A stretch of DNA of 64,000 nt from Salinispirillum sp049115955 (GTDB taxonomy: Bacteria > Pseudomonadota > Gammaproteobacteria > Pseudomonadales > Natronospirillaceae): the NCBI GenBank assembly GCA_049115955.1, contig JAGDZJ010000009.1, positions 1-64,000 on the forward strand. Direction: 5' to 3'. Below are positions 34,006 through 43,571 of this stretch, one piece after another. Positions within the stretch are counted from its first letter, which is position 1. Every line of letters begins with the position of its first letter. Both the position numbers and the translations under genes were made by a program. The notes under the pieces were generated by a model, which was given only the letters and a program-made list of their open reading frames with translations, was not told where the DNA came from and made no database searches.

Positions 34006-34143
34006 AAACATACGTTCGAGGTCAACGATCGTCAAGGTGGTTATTGGCTTTGTGTGCGCAAAACAGGCAATGATGTGCATTGCGAAAAGATTGATGCCGC
34101 AAGGGAAAGGGTTGCGCGGCAGGCAGCCAAAAATAGCAGGACA

Positions 34144-34162
34144 GGTAGCCCATAGGGCTACC
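34144..34162 (-). terminator. Hairpin after the M16 peptidase gene, possible terminator
   Basis: Stem GGTAGCCC / GGGCTACC with an ATA loop, 11 bp past the stop codon. A T-run (TATTTTTGG) follows on the minus strand only after about nine bases, so termination may be weak. Confidence 0.45.
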
Positions 34163-34172
34163 GATTGCTGCG

Positions 34173-37040
34173 TTATTCGGTGGTATGGATAGCCGTCAAT
34201 CGGTCGGCTTCCAGATAGAACTGAATGGCTAGGCGATTAACCAACTCCTCCGTTACCCCACCGTAGTACAGCTCTGGTTTGTCGAAATAAAATAGCGGCT
34301 CTTCAAAATTGAGCAACCAATCCATCTCATTCAAGAGCCCTGTGTTACGGCTGCGCACATCTTGGTCGCTATTAACCAAACGGCCACGGGCCTCGGCAAC
34401 TTCTTGGACGGTAAACGGACGGGTACGTAAGGTGCTCAACACTTCATCGACCAGGCTCTCTGCTTCATCACGGCGTGCTGGGTCGGTGCTGAAATGAATG
34501 AAGTTAATCCGCTGTTCGCGCTGTGGCAGCGTCCACAGTGTGCGTGCTTCGATGTGATACGCTAAACCGCTGTCTTCGCGCACAATTTCCATCAGTCGGG
34601 TACTGAGCAATTCATTCAACACGCGGTTGGCGGAATAATGCATCAGACTGAAGGGTACTTGTCGGGTGGAATAATAGCGCGTGATGTCGGCGCGGTCGTT
34701 CGGGTTATCGGTGCGCACCAACACGTCGTTGTCCCACGTCGCAGACCCTGTCGACCACTCAACAGACTCCGGCGATGCGAGCGGCACACCCGCCAAGTGG
34801 GCCATCAACGCTTGCTCTAAAGATTGGGTGTCCACATCTCCGACAATAAAAAGCACGTAGCCCGTTTGACCGTTAGTGATCAAGCGCTGTGCGGCCTCCA
34901 GTTGCGCTTCACTCACTGCCGCAAACTCCTCCGCCGTAGTGCTGCTGAAGGGCGTTTGGTCGTCGTAGAGTCTGGCTTCTAATGCCGCACTGAAACGACC
35001 GGAAGGGGTTTGCTCATGGTTGCGGTAGGATTGCACAAAGCGCTGTTGCTGATTCGCTAACACGGTGGGCTCTACTCCGTCACGCGTCAATAATTCCGTC
35101 AATAACAATACGGCAGAATCGAGCTGAGCGTTGGGCGCGCTGACACCCACGCTAAAACGAGAAATGCCTAGGTTCATATCAAGGCCGATTTCGTTGGCCC
35201 GCATAAAGGCGTCGAGGTCTACGCCGTCTCGCCCGAGTGCTCCCTGCTGTATGGATATCGTGCTTAGCATGTTCAATGCCGGTACCAGTGTTTGGTCGAC
35301 CGCCATTTGCCCACCGAGACCAATAAACCGCATATGAACTTTGTCGCGCTCAAGATCAGTCGGATAGATAACCGCCGTTAAGCCATTACTGAGCTGCCAG
35401 TAATGCAGCCCGTTTTCGATATCGTGATTTTGCTCCACTATCCAGCCGGGCTGACTGGCGGGTAGCGCCGTGCTGACGCTGCCGGTTTGTGCCGCCAATG
35501 GTGATAAGTTGGTCCGCCGGGCGCGCTCGACGGTGGTCCGCACATCGCGCTCACGCCATGCTAGTTGTTGCGCTGCAGAGTCGGTCAAAAACACGGCGAT
35601 GACTTGATTGGATGGCACCAATACGGCGGCCATGTAAGCATTGATATCGTCGAGCGTGAGGTCAGCAAACAGCGCTTGCTCTGCCTGACCTAAGTCTGCA
35701 AACGTGGTGAGCGGCAATTCGAGGTTCATTAAGCTAAGCAATACGTTGGCGTGCACATCCGCCGTAGCGCCCTCAAGGTAGCGCACTAAATTATTGTATT
35801 CGCCCATCATGGTGGCAAAGGCGGTGTCCAATTCCGCTTGGGTCATCCCATGCTGGCGCAGGCGCTCTGTTTCCTCGGCCAGCAGAGTTAAGGCATCTTG
35901 CTCAGCACTTTCCCGTGCGGTAATACGTACCCCCATCACCTGCTTACCATCGACTAAGCGGTCTTGTAACACCTGACTGCTCAGCAAGGGGCTTGCGCCG
36001 GTATTCGATAACCGTGTTAGCCGAGTGTTCAACACTTGCATCATTAAGCCGGACTGCAGACCAGACAATACGTCTTGCCGTTGTCTGTAATCGATCGCCG
36101 GTAGCACTTCTTTCAGTACAATGGCCGTCTGCGCGCTGTTGTTGTCGCGCAGTACCTGATAGCGCGTATCACGCTGCCATGGCGTTGCCGAGAGGACAGG
36201 ATCAGGGGCTGGTGTACGCGCTACTACCTGACCAATGCCCGCTTCCAGTGCCGTCAAGGTCGGTTCAGCGTCTACCACACCGCTGACCACGACCGTCATC
36301 AGCTCCGGCCGATACCAGCGGTCATAATAGCCGCGCAGTTGTTCCGCAGTGGCAAACTCAAACACCTCGCGCACCCCAATGGGGTAGCGTTGCGCATACA
36401 GCGAGCCTTCATGCAGCAGTCGGTGATGTTGTAGCCAGACCGGGTCTTCTCCGGCATAGCCCGCCGACCGCCATTCTTCCACGATCACGCCGCGCTCACG
36501 CACGACAGCGTCTGGATCGAATGTAACGGAGCCAGCCCATTCTGCCAACAACTGCATGGCAGTATCGAGCAAATCGGGCTGGTCACGGGGAATAGACAAT
36601 ACATAGACCGTTTCATTGAAGCCGGTGTAAGCGTTGATGTCTTGTCCGAACGTCATCCCTGCCGCTTCAAAGAAGCGAATGATGTCATTGCGGGGAAATG
36701 ACTCCGTGCCATTGAATGCCATGTGTTCAACAAAGTGCGCCAAGCCACGCTCGGTGTCCGTTTCTTGTGCTGAGCCAGCCGCCACACGCAAGCGGATGTC
36801 GATGCGTGGCCGCGCGCCGTTGTCGGGCAAGCTTTTCACCACAGCGCGCACGCCGTTGCTGAGCGTACGCTCACTGACCAAGGGATCCAGCGCATAGGTT
36901 ACTGGGCCGGCATCAAACTCACTCGGCAATGGTAGGTTAGGTGCGCCGCCTAGGCTGGCACAGCCGCTGACCACAAGCCCGGCAACCAAGAGCAGCGCCC
37001 GGATGCTACGTTGGCCGTATTGGGTGATATGTTGATGCAT
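34173..37040 (-). CDS. M16-family (insulinase/pitrilysin) zinc metalloprotease, lipoprotein
   Basis: 955 residues from ATG 37040, which has GGGAG five bases upstream; a GTG at 37064 has no such site. The N-terminus is a lipoprotein signal (ALLLVAGLVVSGCAS, Cys near residue 28), so it is anchored in the envelope. The first M16 domain carries the inverted zinc motif HFVEHMAFNG (HxxEH) near residue 107 and the downstream Glu in ERGVIVEEW. The second half is a degenerate M16 domain without the motif, as is normal. Peptide degradation in the periplasm is the likely role. Single-gene unit. Confidence 0.92.
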   Translation of the reverse strand: MHQHITQYGQRSIRALLLVAGLVVSGCASLGGAPNLPLPSEFDAGPVTYALDPLVSERTLSNGVRAVVKSLPDNGARPRIDIRLRVAAGSAQETDTERGLAHFVEHMAFNGTESFPRNDIIRFFEAAGMTFGQDINAYTGFNETVYVLSIPRDQPDLLDTAMQLLAEWAGSVTFDPDAVVRERGVIVEEWRSAGYAGEDPVWLQHHRLLHEGSLYAQRYPIGVREVFEFATAEQLRGYYDRWYRPELMTVVVSGVVDAEPTLTALEAGIGQVVARTPAPDPVLSATPWQRDTRYQVLRDNNSAQTAIVLKEVLPAIDYRQRQDVLSGLQSGLMMQVLNTRLTRLSNTGASPLLSSQVLQDRLVDGKQVMGVRITARESAEQDALTLLAEETERLRQHGMTQAELDTAFATMMGEYNNLVRYLEGATADVHANVLLSLMNLELPLTTFADLGQAEQALFADLTLDDINAYMAAVLVPSNQVIAVFLTDSAAQQLAWRERDVRTTVERARRTNLSPLAAQTGSVSTALPASQPGWIVEQNHDIENGLHYWQLSNGLTAVIYPTDLERDKVHMRFIGLGGQMAVDQTLVPALNMLSTISIQQGALGRDGVDLDAFMRANEIGLDMNLGISRFSVGVSAPNAQLDSAVLLLTELLTRDGVEPTVLANQQQRFVQSYRNHEQTPSGRFSAALEARLYDDQTPFSSTTAEEFAAVSEAQLEAAQRLITNGQTGYVLFIVGDVDTQSLEQALMAHLAGVPLASPESVEWSTGSATWDNDVLVRTDNPNDRADITRYYSTRQVPFSLMHYSANRVLNELLSTRLMEIVREDSGLAYHIEARTLWTLPQREQRINFIHFSTDPARRDEAESLVDEVLSTLRTRPFTVQEVAEARGRLVNSDQDVRSRNTGLLNEMDWLLNFEEPLFYFDKPELYYGGVTEELVNRLAIQFYLEADRLTAIHTTE

Positions 37041-37225
37041 GAACACTCCCTGATGTGGCAACACTTAAAAGAAGCCATTGTAGACCAGTGTCTGGATTGA
37101 CATAACCTTCAGCGAGGTGTAAATCATGCGTCAAATAGGCGGGCAGCTGGACTTTTTCGCCAGTAGCAGCCATAACTGTTAGCAGGCGGATACCTTCCGC
37201 CCCCTTTGTTGTTCGGAGGTGCCTT

Positions 37226-37468
37226 ATGGGTCAATTGGATACCACTCGCCGCTCACACGTTTATGAGTTGCTTGAAGAGAACGCGATTGGACCGGAAGAG
37301 TTGGCGTATTGTCTGGGCAAGGAGCCTAAAGTGATGAGTGCGATGCTGCGACAAGGCAGCCACTTACACATTTCGGATGATCTTGCGCGCCAGATAGAAC
37401 AGGCTTTTTCCAAACCTGCCTTTTGGCTCGACGGCGATGAAATGGGTGATAACACCTTAACGCACTGA
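37226..37468 (+). CDS. Small helix-turn-helix protein (Cro/CI-like fragment or stand-alone)
   Basis: 80 residues. The pattern GPEELAYCLGKEPKVMSAML then ISDDLARQIEQAFSKPAFWLDG matches the last helices of XRE/Cro-type proteins in which a helix-turn-helix is followed by a WLD ending. ATG with GGAGGT upstream is a strong ribosome site, so it is probably a real gene. It is alone, between an M16 peptidase and a DUF2007 gene. Role unknown. Confidence 0.7.
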   Translation: MGQLDTTRRSHVYELLEENAIGPEELAYCLGKEPKVMSAMLRQGSHLHISDDLARQIEQAFSKPAFWLDGDEMGDNTLTH

Positions 37469-37531
37469 GGCCACCGGCGAGTGTTTTGCCAGAGGGCCAG
37501 TTCCTAACTAAAGCTATGTAACATTCGGCCG

Positions 37532-37560
37532 TAGGGCGGAAGAGCGCAGCGTCATCCGCC
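37532..37560 (+). repeat. Half copy of dispersed hairpin repeat (family B)
   Basis: 29 bases, TAGGGCGGA followed by AGAGCGCAGCGTCATCCGCC, identical except for one base to the right arm of the hairpin at 49928-50009. Here the opposite arm is missing. Confidence 0.7.
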
Positions 37561-37573
37561 GTTGGCTGGTCTA

Positions 37574-37813
37574 CTACGCCTCATCGAACGGTAAGTAATC
37601 ACCCAAATCGACTGCGCCCGATTCTAACTCCTGCAAAAGCTTCTCTGCTCTTTGCAAGTCGTCTTCCAACACCTGTAAGTTCACTTCAACCATGGCATGG
37701 CTGATGTTCTGTAGCGCACCATTGGTCACACTGGCCGCAATGCCTTCGGCCTCTAAGCGTCCACGCGCCAGCTCAGCTTCCAAGGTATCGAAGTAGCGCC
37801 GTATTGTTATCAT
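37574..37813 (-). CDS. DUF2007 family protein
   Basis: 79 residues, a small ferredoxin-like fold known as putative signal transducing protein. Pattern: RRYFDTLEAELARGRLEAEG near residue 5, GIAASVTN, and VNLQVLEDDLQRAEKLLQEL near residue 44. Cytoplasmic, biochemical role unknown. It follows the TPR lipoprotein gene by 90 bp and could be in the same transcript as mrcB. Confidence 0.85.
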   Translation of the reverse strand: MITIRRYFDTLEAELARGRLEAEGIAASVTNGALQNISHAMVEVNLQVLEDDLQRAEKLLQELESGAVDLGDYLPFDEA

Positions 37814-37903
37814 AGAGGCTCCATGCCCGCCTGCCGACGGTGTGCTTTTTTATTTATTCTACAATAGTTAGCGGCATTTCCAGGCGTAGCTTGAAGCCCC
37901 GCG

Positions 37904-38272
37904 CTACGGGCGACTGAGCAGGTGCTCAATGCGCGCTGCATCTGCGCTGCCCGGACGGGCGTATAACTGGCCCCGCTGCAAGGCGGTGCGGGCCTGGTCC
38001 GGGTCACCACGCAGGGTGTGCGCCCGCGACAGCAAGATGTATGTACCCACGTCATCCGGCTTGATCTGCGCCGCACGCTCCAGTAAGGAAATGGCGGGCA
38101 GGTAATCTCCCTGCTGCACCCGCGCCACCGCTTGGCGCTGTAACTCCTGCACCACCGAGTGACGCGGGTCTTCTGGTTCGATGACTTCGGGCTCCGGCGC
38201 TACCGTGGCACAGGCCACCAGCGTAGCCAGTGCCAACAACAGTAACGCGTTTAAAAAATTCGATCGAGCCAT
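37904..38272 (-). CDS. TPR-containing lipoprotein downstream of mrcB
   Basis: 122 residues from ATG 38272 with GAGGGTGGGG before it; a GTG two codons upstream is less likely. Lipoprotein signal LLLALATLVACAT with the lipid Cys near residue 21. After a Pro/Glu-rich linker there are two tetratricopeptide repeats (ARVQQGDYLPAISLLERAAQ and IKPDDVGTYILLSRAHTLRG). It overlaps the end of mrcB by 22 bp, so it is translationally coupled. Position and type suggest an outer-membrane partner of the PBP1b synthase, as LpoB-like factors are, but it is not an LpoB homologue by sequence. Confidence 0.85.
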   Translation of the reverse strand: MARSNFLNALLLLALATLVACATVAPEPEVIEPEDPRHSVVQELQRQAVARVQQGDYLPAISLLERAAQIKPDDVGTYILLSRAHTLRGDPDQARTALQRGQLYARPGSADAARIEHLLSRP

Positions 38273-40569
38273 CCCCACCCTCTTCTTCGATTGTCTTCCG
38301 GCGTTTGTTCGCCTGTTAATTGGTCGCTGCTACCCTGACAGGTACGTTGAGCTTGCGCCACTGCAATAGCTTGCGGCACGGCAATGCGTAAGGCTTGGCA
38401 ATCGCCTAGCCAGTAACGCCCGGGCTGATCGGGGTGCCAACTCACCCAGCGCAAGCTGGAGTGCAGTGGTTTAGCGTCGTAACTGCTGTGCGCAAGCTGC
38501 TCCATGGTGTGTGTCCATACGCGCAAGGCGCCTGTACTGCCGGTAATGGGCATGGGTGCATTGTTGTCTTCACCAACCCAGACCACGGCCATCAGCTCAC
38601 CCGCCTCGCCGGCAAACCAACTGTCGCGCTGCTGGTCACTGGTGCCGGTTTTGCCTGCCGGACGTAGCCCGGGGCTGAGCACACTGCTGGCGTAGCGCCC
38701 TGTGCCCTCGCGCACAGTGAGTTGCAGCGCCGACTGCATGGCTTGCGCATCGGGCGGCGCTATCACCTGCTGCGTGCGGATATTAAATTGGTTCAACACC
38801 TCTTGATCCGCCGTTGTTACGGCGGTTATGGCTTTCAGCGGCGCACGGAAGCCATCCGAGAATACCGGCTGGTAGATTTGCGCCACTTCATAAGCACTCA
38901 TATCCACGGCACCTAGAATCACCGCGGGCACAACAGGCAAATTACCGTTAAAGCCCAAACGTTCGATGCTGCGTAACACCTCGCCCAGCCCGGTCTCCAT
39001 ACCCACGCGCGCCGCCGCCTGATTGTAGGAGCGTGACATGGCCTCCCACATGGGCACCATGCCATTCGACGTACGATCAAAGTTCTGCGGTCGCCATTCC
39101 GTGCCATCGCGCGCCGCAACGACCACCGGCCCGTCTTCTACTTCCATCAGCCAATGTCGCCCGGTCTCCAGTGCAGCTAAGTACACCGCTGGCTTGAGCA
39201 GCGACCCGACCGGGCGACGGGCATCCATGGCGCGGTTAAAGCCGCCCTGCACACTGGTGCGCGCCCCGATGACGGCACGCACGTCGCCCGAATCCCGATG
39301 CACCAGCACCATTGCGCCTTGTAATTGGTTAGCGGGCAGACGGTGCAATCGCTCAATGGTTTGCAACGATTCCTGCATCTGCCGTTGGGCGACGTCCTGT
39401 GCGTATATATCAATCGACGTATGAATGTGCAGGCCTTCACGATTCAATACTTCGTCGGGATACCACAGACGCAATTGCCGACGCACCAAGTCCATGGCGG
39501 CGGCATAAGGCCCTTCACCGGTGCCCGAATTGAGGCCCAGAGGCTCGGCCTGCGATGCCCGCTTTTGGGTTTCTGAAATAATGCGTTGTTCCGCCATGAC
39601 GTCCAAAATGACGTTACGGCGCGCCAAGGCACGCTCGGGGTTGCGCACCGGCGAATAGTAACTGGGGCCACGTAAGATACCGATCAACGTGGCTTGCTGA
39701 CCGATGGTCAGTTCTTCTAACGGACGCCCATACAAATGCTGCGCTGCAAGGCCAAAGCCATGCACCGCGCGCTGACCGTCTTGCGCGATGAACACCTGAT
39801 TCATGTAGGTTTCGAGTATGGTCTCTTTATCTACATGCAGCTCAAGCAATACCGCCATCAAGGCCTCAATGCCCTTACGCCACAGCGTTTGGTCAGCGGT
39901 GAGGAACATATTTTTGATCAACTGTTGCGTGATCGTACTGCCACCCTGTTCGACGCGACCAGAACGGACGTTAGCGACCAAAGCACGGCCAATGGCCACA
40001 GGCGACACGCCATGATGTTGAAAAAAGCGCCGATCTTCCACCGCGACTAAGCCCGCCACCAAGGTGGGTGGCATGGTGGCCAAGCGTTCCAATACGCGGT
40101 CTTCAGCATGCGCCGGTGAAATACTGCCCAATTGCGGCGGGGCTAGGCGAGCCGAAAGCACGGCACGGCCTTGTGGATCGGTGAGGGTAGCCAACACGCT
40201 GTTATTAAAATTCAGCGTCAATTGGCGTGCGGTTTCCGGTTCGTCCCAGAAGTCATAGGCGCGCGTGAACAAGTCTATGCGTTGTGGCGACACCCGGTAC
40301 TCGCCAGGCCCACTGATGGTGTTCACAGAACGATAGCCCATGCGTTGCAACCACCAGACAACTTCCTGCTGGCTTTGGCCACTGCCTTGATACAAAGCCA
40401 ATGGCGCACCATACACCTTGGCGGGTACCGACCACACATGTTGGGAAAAACGGTCTCTGACGTAGAAGTCTAAATACACCAAGAGCGCAGCAAACAAGAT
40501 GCTACAAACAATGGTTAATTTAAGGACAACACCCCAAAAGGCCTGCCAACGTGTCTTTTTTTTAGCCAT
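38251..40569 (-). CDS. mrcB: Penicillin-binding protein 1B (bifunctional glycosyltransferase/transpeptidase)
   Basis: 772 residues. Polymerises lipid II and cross-links peptidoglycan at the cell membrane. Order: cytoplasmic tail, transmembrane helix near residues 12-33, UB2H-type domain, glycosyltransferase GT51 (VAVEDRRFFQHHGVSP near 184 with the catalytic Glu, then GGSTITQQLIKN near 218), and transpeptidase with the active Ser in PVGSLLKPAVYL near residue 455, SRSYNQAA near residue 513 and KTGTSDQQ near residue 655. Ends in an overlap with a TPR lipoprotein gene. Divergent from a PfkB kinase gene. Confidence 0.96.
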   Translation of the reverse strand: MAKKKTRWQAFWGVVLKLTIVCSILFAALLVYLDFYVRDRFSQHVWSVPAKVYGAPLALYQGSGQSQQEVVWWLQRMGYRSVNTISGPGEYRVSPQRIDLFTRAYDFWDEPETARQLTLNFNNSVLATLTDPQGRAVLSARLAPPQLGSISPAHAEDRVLERLATMPPTLVAGLVAVEDRRFFQHHGVSPVAIGRALVANVRSGRVEQGGSTITQQLIKNMFLTADQTLWRKGIEALMAVLLELHVDKETILETYMNQVFIAQDGQRAVHGFGLAAQHLYGRPLEELTIGQQATLIGILRGPSYYSPVRNPERALARRNVILDVMAEQRIISETQKRASQAEPLGLNSGTGEGPYAAAMDLVRRQLRLWYPDEVLNREGLHIHTSIDIYAQDVAQRQMQESLQTIERLHRLPANQLQGAMVLVHRDSGDVRAVIGARTSVQGGFNRAMDARRPVGSLLKPAVYLAALETGRHWLMEVEDGPVVVAARDGTEWRPQNFDRTSNGMVPMWEAMSRSYNQAAARVGMETGLGEVLRSIERLGFNGNLPVVPAVILGAVDMSAYEVAQIYQPVFSDGFRAPLKAITAVTTADQEVLNQFNIRTQQVIAPPDAQAMQSALQLTVREGTGRYASSVLSPGLRPAGKTGTSDQQRDSWFAGEAGELMAVVWVGEDNNAPMPITGSTGALRVWTHTMEQLAHSSYDAKPLHSSLRWVSWHPDQPGRYWLGDCQALRIAVPQAIAVAQAQRTCQGSSDQLTGEQTPEDNRRRGWGWLDRIF

Positions 40570-40676
40570 AACGCCTCATGAAATTTGGTTCCTGACCTAT
40601 CCTTGGTTAGAATGCGCGACCCTTTTGGCTGCAGCTGCCTCTGGGGAGCATCTAAAAACGTCAGGAAATCCTATCT

Positions 40677-41681
40677 ATGTCGGGCAATAGTACCCCTGAA
40701 TTCGATGTCTTCGCCATTGGTCACGCCATTGTGGATGAGGAATATTGTGTTGAAGACCATTTTCTCTCCCGCCTGAACATACAGCGCGCCGAACGCACAC
40801 TGATCAATTTCGAGCGTCGCCAACAATTGCTGGTCGCTTTGAATGCGGAAGGCGATCGAGTATATCAGGCAGGCGGCGGCAGCGCTGCGAACTCCATCGT
40901 AACGGCGCAACAATTGGGCGCGCGTTGCCATTTCGCCTGTAAGGTTGCCAACGATGAGGCTGGGCGCTTTTTCCATGCGGACTTGGCGCAATCGGGTATT
41001 GACCTGCCCAGCGCCCCTTTGGCTAAGGGCCATACAGGACGCTGCCTCGTGATGATCACGCCCGATGCTGAGCGCACCATGAACACCTACACCGGCATCA
41101 CCGACGAGCTGGACATGCCCTATGTAGAGCTCGACAAGCTGCGCCGGTCGCGCTGGTTGTATTTAGAAAGCTACCTGATCACTACCCCGACGGCAAATCA
41201 GACCACGCTAGCAGCGCTGCAAGTTGCACACGACGCCAACATTCCTGTGGTGGTGAATTTCGCTGACCCCGGTATCGTGCGGTTCTTCAAGCCTCAGTTG
41301 AGCACGCTGTTCGAACGTCGCCCTGTAGACGTACTGATATGCAATCATGAAGAAGCCTTGGCCTGGGCGGATACAACAGACCTTGAAGCGGCCATTGCCG
41401 TATTGAGCGAGCTGGCACACCGCTTGATAATTACTGAAGGCGCAGACGGTGCGCATATTATCACCCCACAAGGTCGGGTAACGGTGCCTGCACCTAAGGT
41501 CATACCAGTGAACACCACGGGCGCGGGTGACACCTTCGCCGGCGGCATTCTTTATGGTTTAGCCCAAGACTGGACGCTGGAGCGCGCTGCCGAACTGGCC
41601 TGCCGTTGTGCAGCGCGTAAAGTCGAGATGAACGGCGCTCGATTGCCCGCGGAAGAAGTGGCGCTGCTGCATCCACGTTGA
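40677..41681 (+). CDS. PfkB-family sugar/nucleoside kinase (adenosine kinase-like)
   Basis: 334 residues, ribokinase fold. N-terminal di-Gly substrate region AGGGSAANSIVTAQQLG near residue 63 and C-terminal ATP/anion-hole motif NTTGAGDTFAGGILYGLA near residue 280 with the catalytic Asp. The start VFAIGHAIVDEEYCV resembles the adenosine-kinase-like group seen in many gammaproteobacteria. Phosphorylates a sugar or nucleoside in the cytoplasm; substrate not decided. Confidence 0.9.
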   Translation: MSGNSTPEFDVFAIGHAIVDEEYCVEDHFLSRLNIQRAERTLINFERRQQLLVALNAEGDRVYQAGGGSAANSIVTAQQLGARCHFACKVANDEAGRFFHADLAQSGIDLPSAPLAKGHTGRCLVMITPDAERTMNTYTGITDELDMPYVELDKLRRSRWLYLESYLITTPTANQTTLAALQVAHDANIPVVVNFADPGIVRFFKPQLSTLFERRPVDVLICNHEEALAWADTTDLEAAIAVLSELAHRLIITEGADGAHIITPQGRVTVPAPKVIPVNTTGAGDTFAGGILYGLAQDWTLERAAELACRCAARKVEMNGARLPAEEVALLHPR

Positions 41682-41701
41682 GAGCTGCATTGAGTACGGC
41701 G

Positions 41702-42211
41702 TCAGTCTGCCAAACGGCGGCGTGAATGCTCGGTTGGGTAGGGCGACGCCGATTTCACTTCTTCCATCACGATGTAACTGCGCGATTCTTGAATGCCCGG
41801 CAGTGTAGAAATGATTTCCCCTAAGGTGTACCGGTACTCCGACATATCGGTCAGACGAAGCTTGAGCAGATAGTCTGACGAGCCGGAAATCAGATGGCAT
41901 TCGAGCAAATTGGGAATACCCTGTGCCGCTTTACGGAAATCATCGAACGCTTGGTTGGATTGGTAACGCAGACTGACCTCCAAAAATACCAAGAGATTCA
42001 GCCCCAGTGCCGCCGGGTTAATGTCGGCGTGATACCCGACAATCACGCCAGCGTCTTCGAGGCGCCGCACACGCTCAAGGCACGGTGTCGTCGACAACCC
42101 CACCTCAGCGGCCAAGTCGGTATAAGAAATCCGCCCATCGCGCTGCAAGACGTCAATGATGTTCAGATCTATGGTGTCCAGCTCACGGCTGGGCTTTTTT
42201 ACAATGCGCAT
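41702..42211 (-). CDS. Lrp/AsnC-family transcriptional regulator
   Basis: 169 residues from ATG 42211, which has AGGAAG six bases upstream; the longer reading from 42232 would begin in the last codon region of ald. N-terminal helix-turn-helix (DLAAEVGLSTTPCLERVRRLEDAGVIVGYHADIN split over the turn) and a C-terminal RAM ligand domain. Length and sequence fit leucine-responsive Lrp itself. It follows alanine dehydrogenase by 21 bp on the same strand. Lrp/AsnC proteins that sense alanine control ald genes elsewhere, so regulation of its neighbour is likely. Confidence 0.9.
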   Translation of the reverse strand: MRIVKKPSRELDTIDLNIIDVLQRDGRISYTDLAAEVGLSTTPCLERVRRLEDAGVIVGYHADINPAALGLNLLVFLEVSLRYQSNQAFDDFRKAAQGIPNLLECHLISGSSDYLLKLRLTDMSEYRYTLGEIISTLPGIQESRSYIVMEEVKSASPYPTEHSRRRLAD

Positions 42212-42232
42212 GATTAACTTCCTGCCGCCCAA

Positions 42233-43354
42233 CTACCACTCATTTAAGACCTCCAAGGCGGCACGATAAGGCACACCTCGGGCGCTGGCCACTTCGGCAT
42301 AGGTTACCACGCCCCGGCATACATTTAGTCCATTCTGTAAATGCTCGTTATCCAGCAAGGCTTTCTTTGCACCTTTATTCGCCAACTGCATGACGAACGG
42401 CAGTGTCGCATTGTTCAGCGCCTGTGTCGCCGTACGCGCTACGCCACCGGGCATATTGGCGACACAATAATGCACCACGCCATCGACCACATAGGTAGGC
42501 GCGCTGTGGGTCGTCGGTTTAGACGTCTCCATGCAACCGCCTTGATCAATCGCCACATCAACGACCACACTGCCTTCCGCCATGGTTTTGATCATTTCAT
42601 GGGTGATCAATTTGGGCGCCGCAGCACCGGGAATCAACACGGCACCGATGACGAGATCGGCGTGCACCACACATTTCTCAAGCGCCTCTCGGGTGGAGAA
42701 CAGGGTGGTAATACGATTTCCGTAGACCTGATCTAAACGTCGCAAAACATCCATATTGCGATCCAGCACCGTGACTTGGGCTCCCAAGCCAACAGCCATT
42801 GCCAGCGCATTCTGCCCGACGACACCGCCACCCAGTATGGTCACGTGTGCGGGTTCCACACCGGGCACACCGCCCAACAAGATACCGCTCCCACCCATGG
42901 ACTTCTCAAGACAATGCGCACCCGCCTGTACGGCCATGCGACCCGCCACTTCTGACATAGGCGCCAACAGCGGCAACCGCCCTTGTTCATCGGTCACCGT
43001 TTCATAAGCGATGCAGGTCGCGCCGCTGGCAATGAGCCCTTGTAACTGCGGTTCATCCGGCGCCAAATGCAAATAAGTAAACAGGATGTGATGCGGCCGC
43101 AGCAGCGCACGCTCATCGGCCTGCGGTTCCTTCACCTTGATGATCATCTCGGCGCGCTCGAAGACATCGGATGCGTGTTGAACAATAAGTGCTCCGGCCA
43201 CTTCATAGTCTTCGTTGCTGAACCCTATGGCCGCACCTGCTTGTGTTTCAACACACACTTGATGCCCGGCCACTGTGAGTTCACGCACACCGGCGGGTGT
43301 CAGACCCACGCGGTATTCATGATTCTTGATTTCTTTCGGTACACCGACGTACAT
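42233..43354 (-). CDS. ald: Alanine dehydrogenase
   Basis: 373 residues, the usual length. NAD-dependent oxidative deamination of L-alanine to pyruvate and ammonia. Signatures: YVGVPKEIKNHEYRVGLTP at the N-terminus with the substrate Arg, KVKEPQ near residue 73, TYLHLAP near residue 93 with the catalytic His, and the NAD motif ILGGGVVGQNALAMA near residue 171. Likely operon with the Lrp-type gene that follows. Confidence 0.96.
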   Translation of the reverse strand: MYVGVPKEIKNHEYRVGLTPAGVRELTVAGHQVCVETQAGAAIGFSNEDYEVAGALIVQHASDVFERAEMIIKVKEPQADERALLRPHHILFTYLHLAPDEPQLQGLIASGATCIAYETVTDEQGRLPLLAPMSEVAGRMAVQAGAHCLEKSMGGSGILLGGVPGVEPAHVTILGGGVVGQNALAMAVGLGAQVTVLDRNMDVLRRLDQVYGNRITTLFSTREALEKCVVHADLVIGAVLIPGAAAPKLITHEMIKTMAEGSVVVDVAIDQGGCMETSKPTTHSAPTYVVDGVVHYCVANMPGGVARTATQALNNATLPFVMQLANKGAKKALLDNEHLQNGLNVCRGVVTYAEVASARGVPYRAALEVLNEW

Positions 43355-43571
43355 AGCTGGATCTCCGCGTATTTATTATTGTTGTTGCTGCGCAACAGTA
43401 TAGTCAGGGGTAGTCGGTCTCTGCTGTTCATCTGAGAAACAAAAAGCAAATTTTCCACCGCTTCCTGCCCAGAAAAGCTGACAGTCTCTACTGAGCGAGC
43501 CCCAATGCTGGAGCGAACCGACACTAGCCTCTATACTGAACCTTCCACCCTACATAAAACGCAGCATTTAC

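Noticed and set aside
33160..34155. Plus-strand open frame of 331 codons
   Set aside because: Antisense to an acyl-CoA dehydrogenase with full motifs; the translated product shows no domain.
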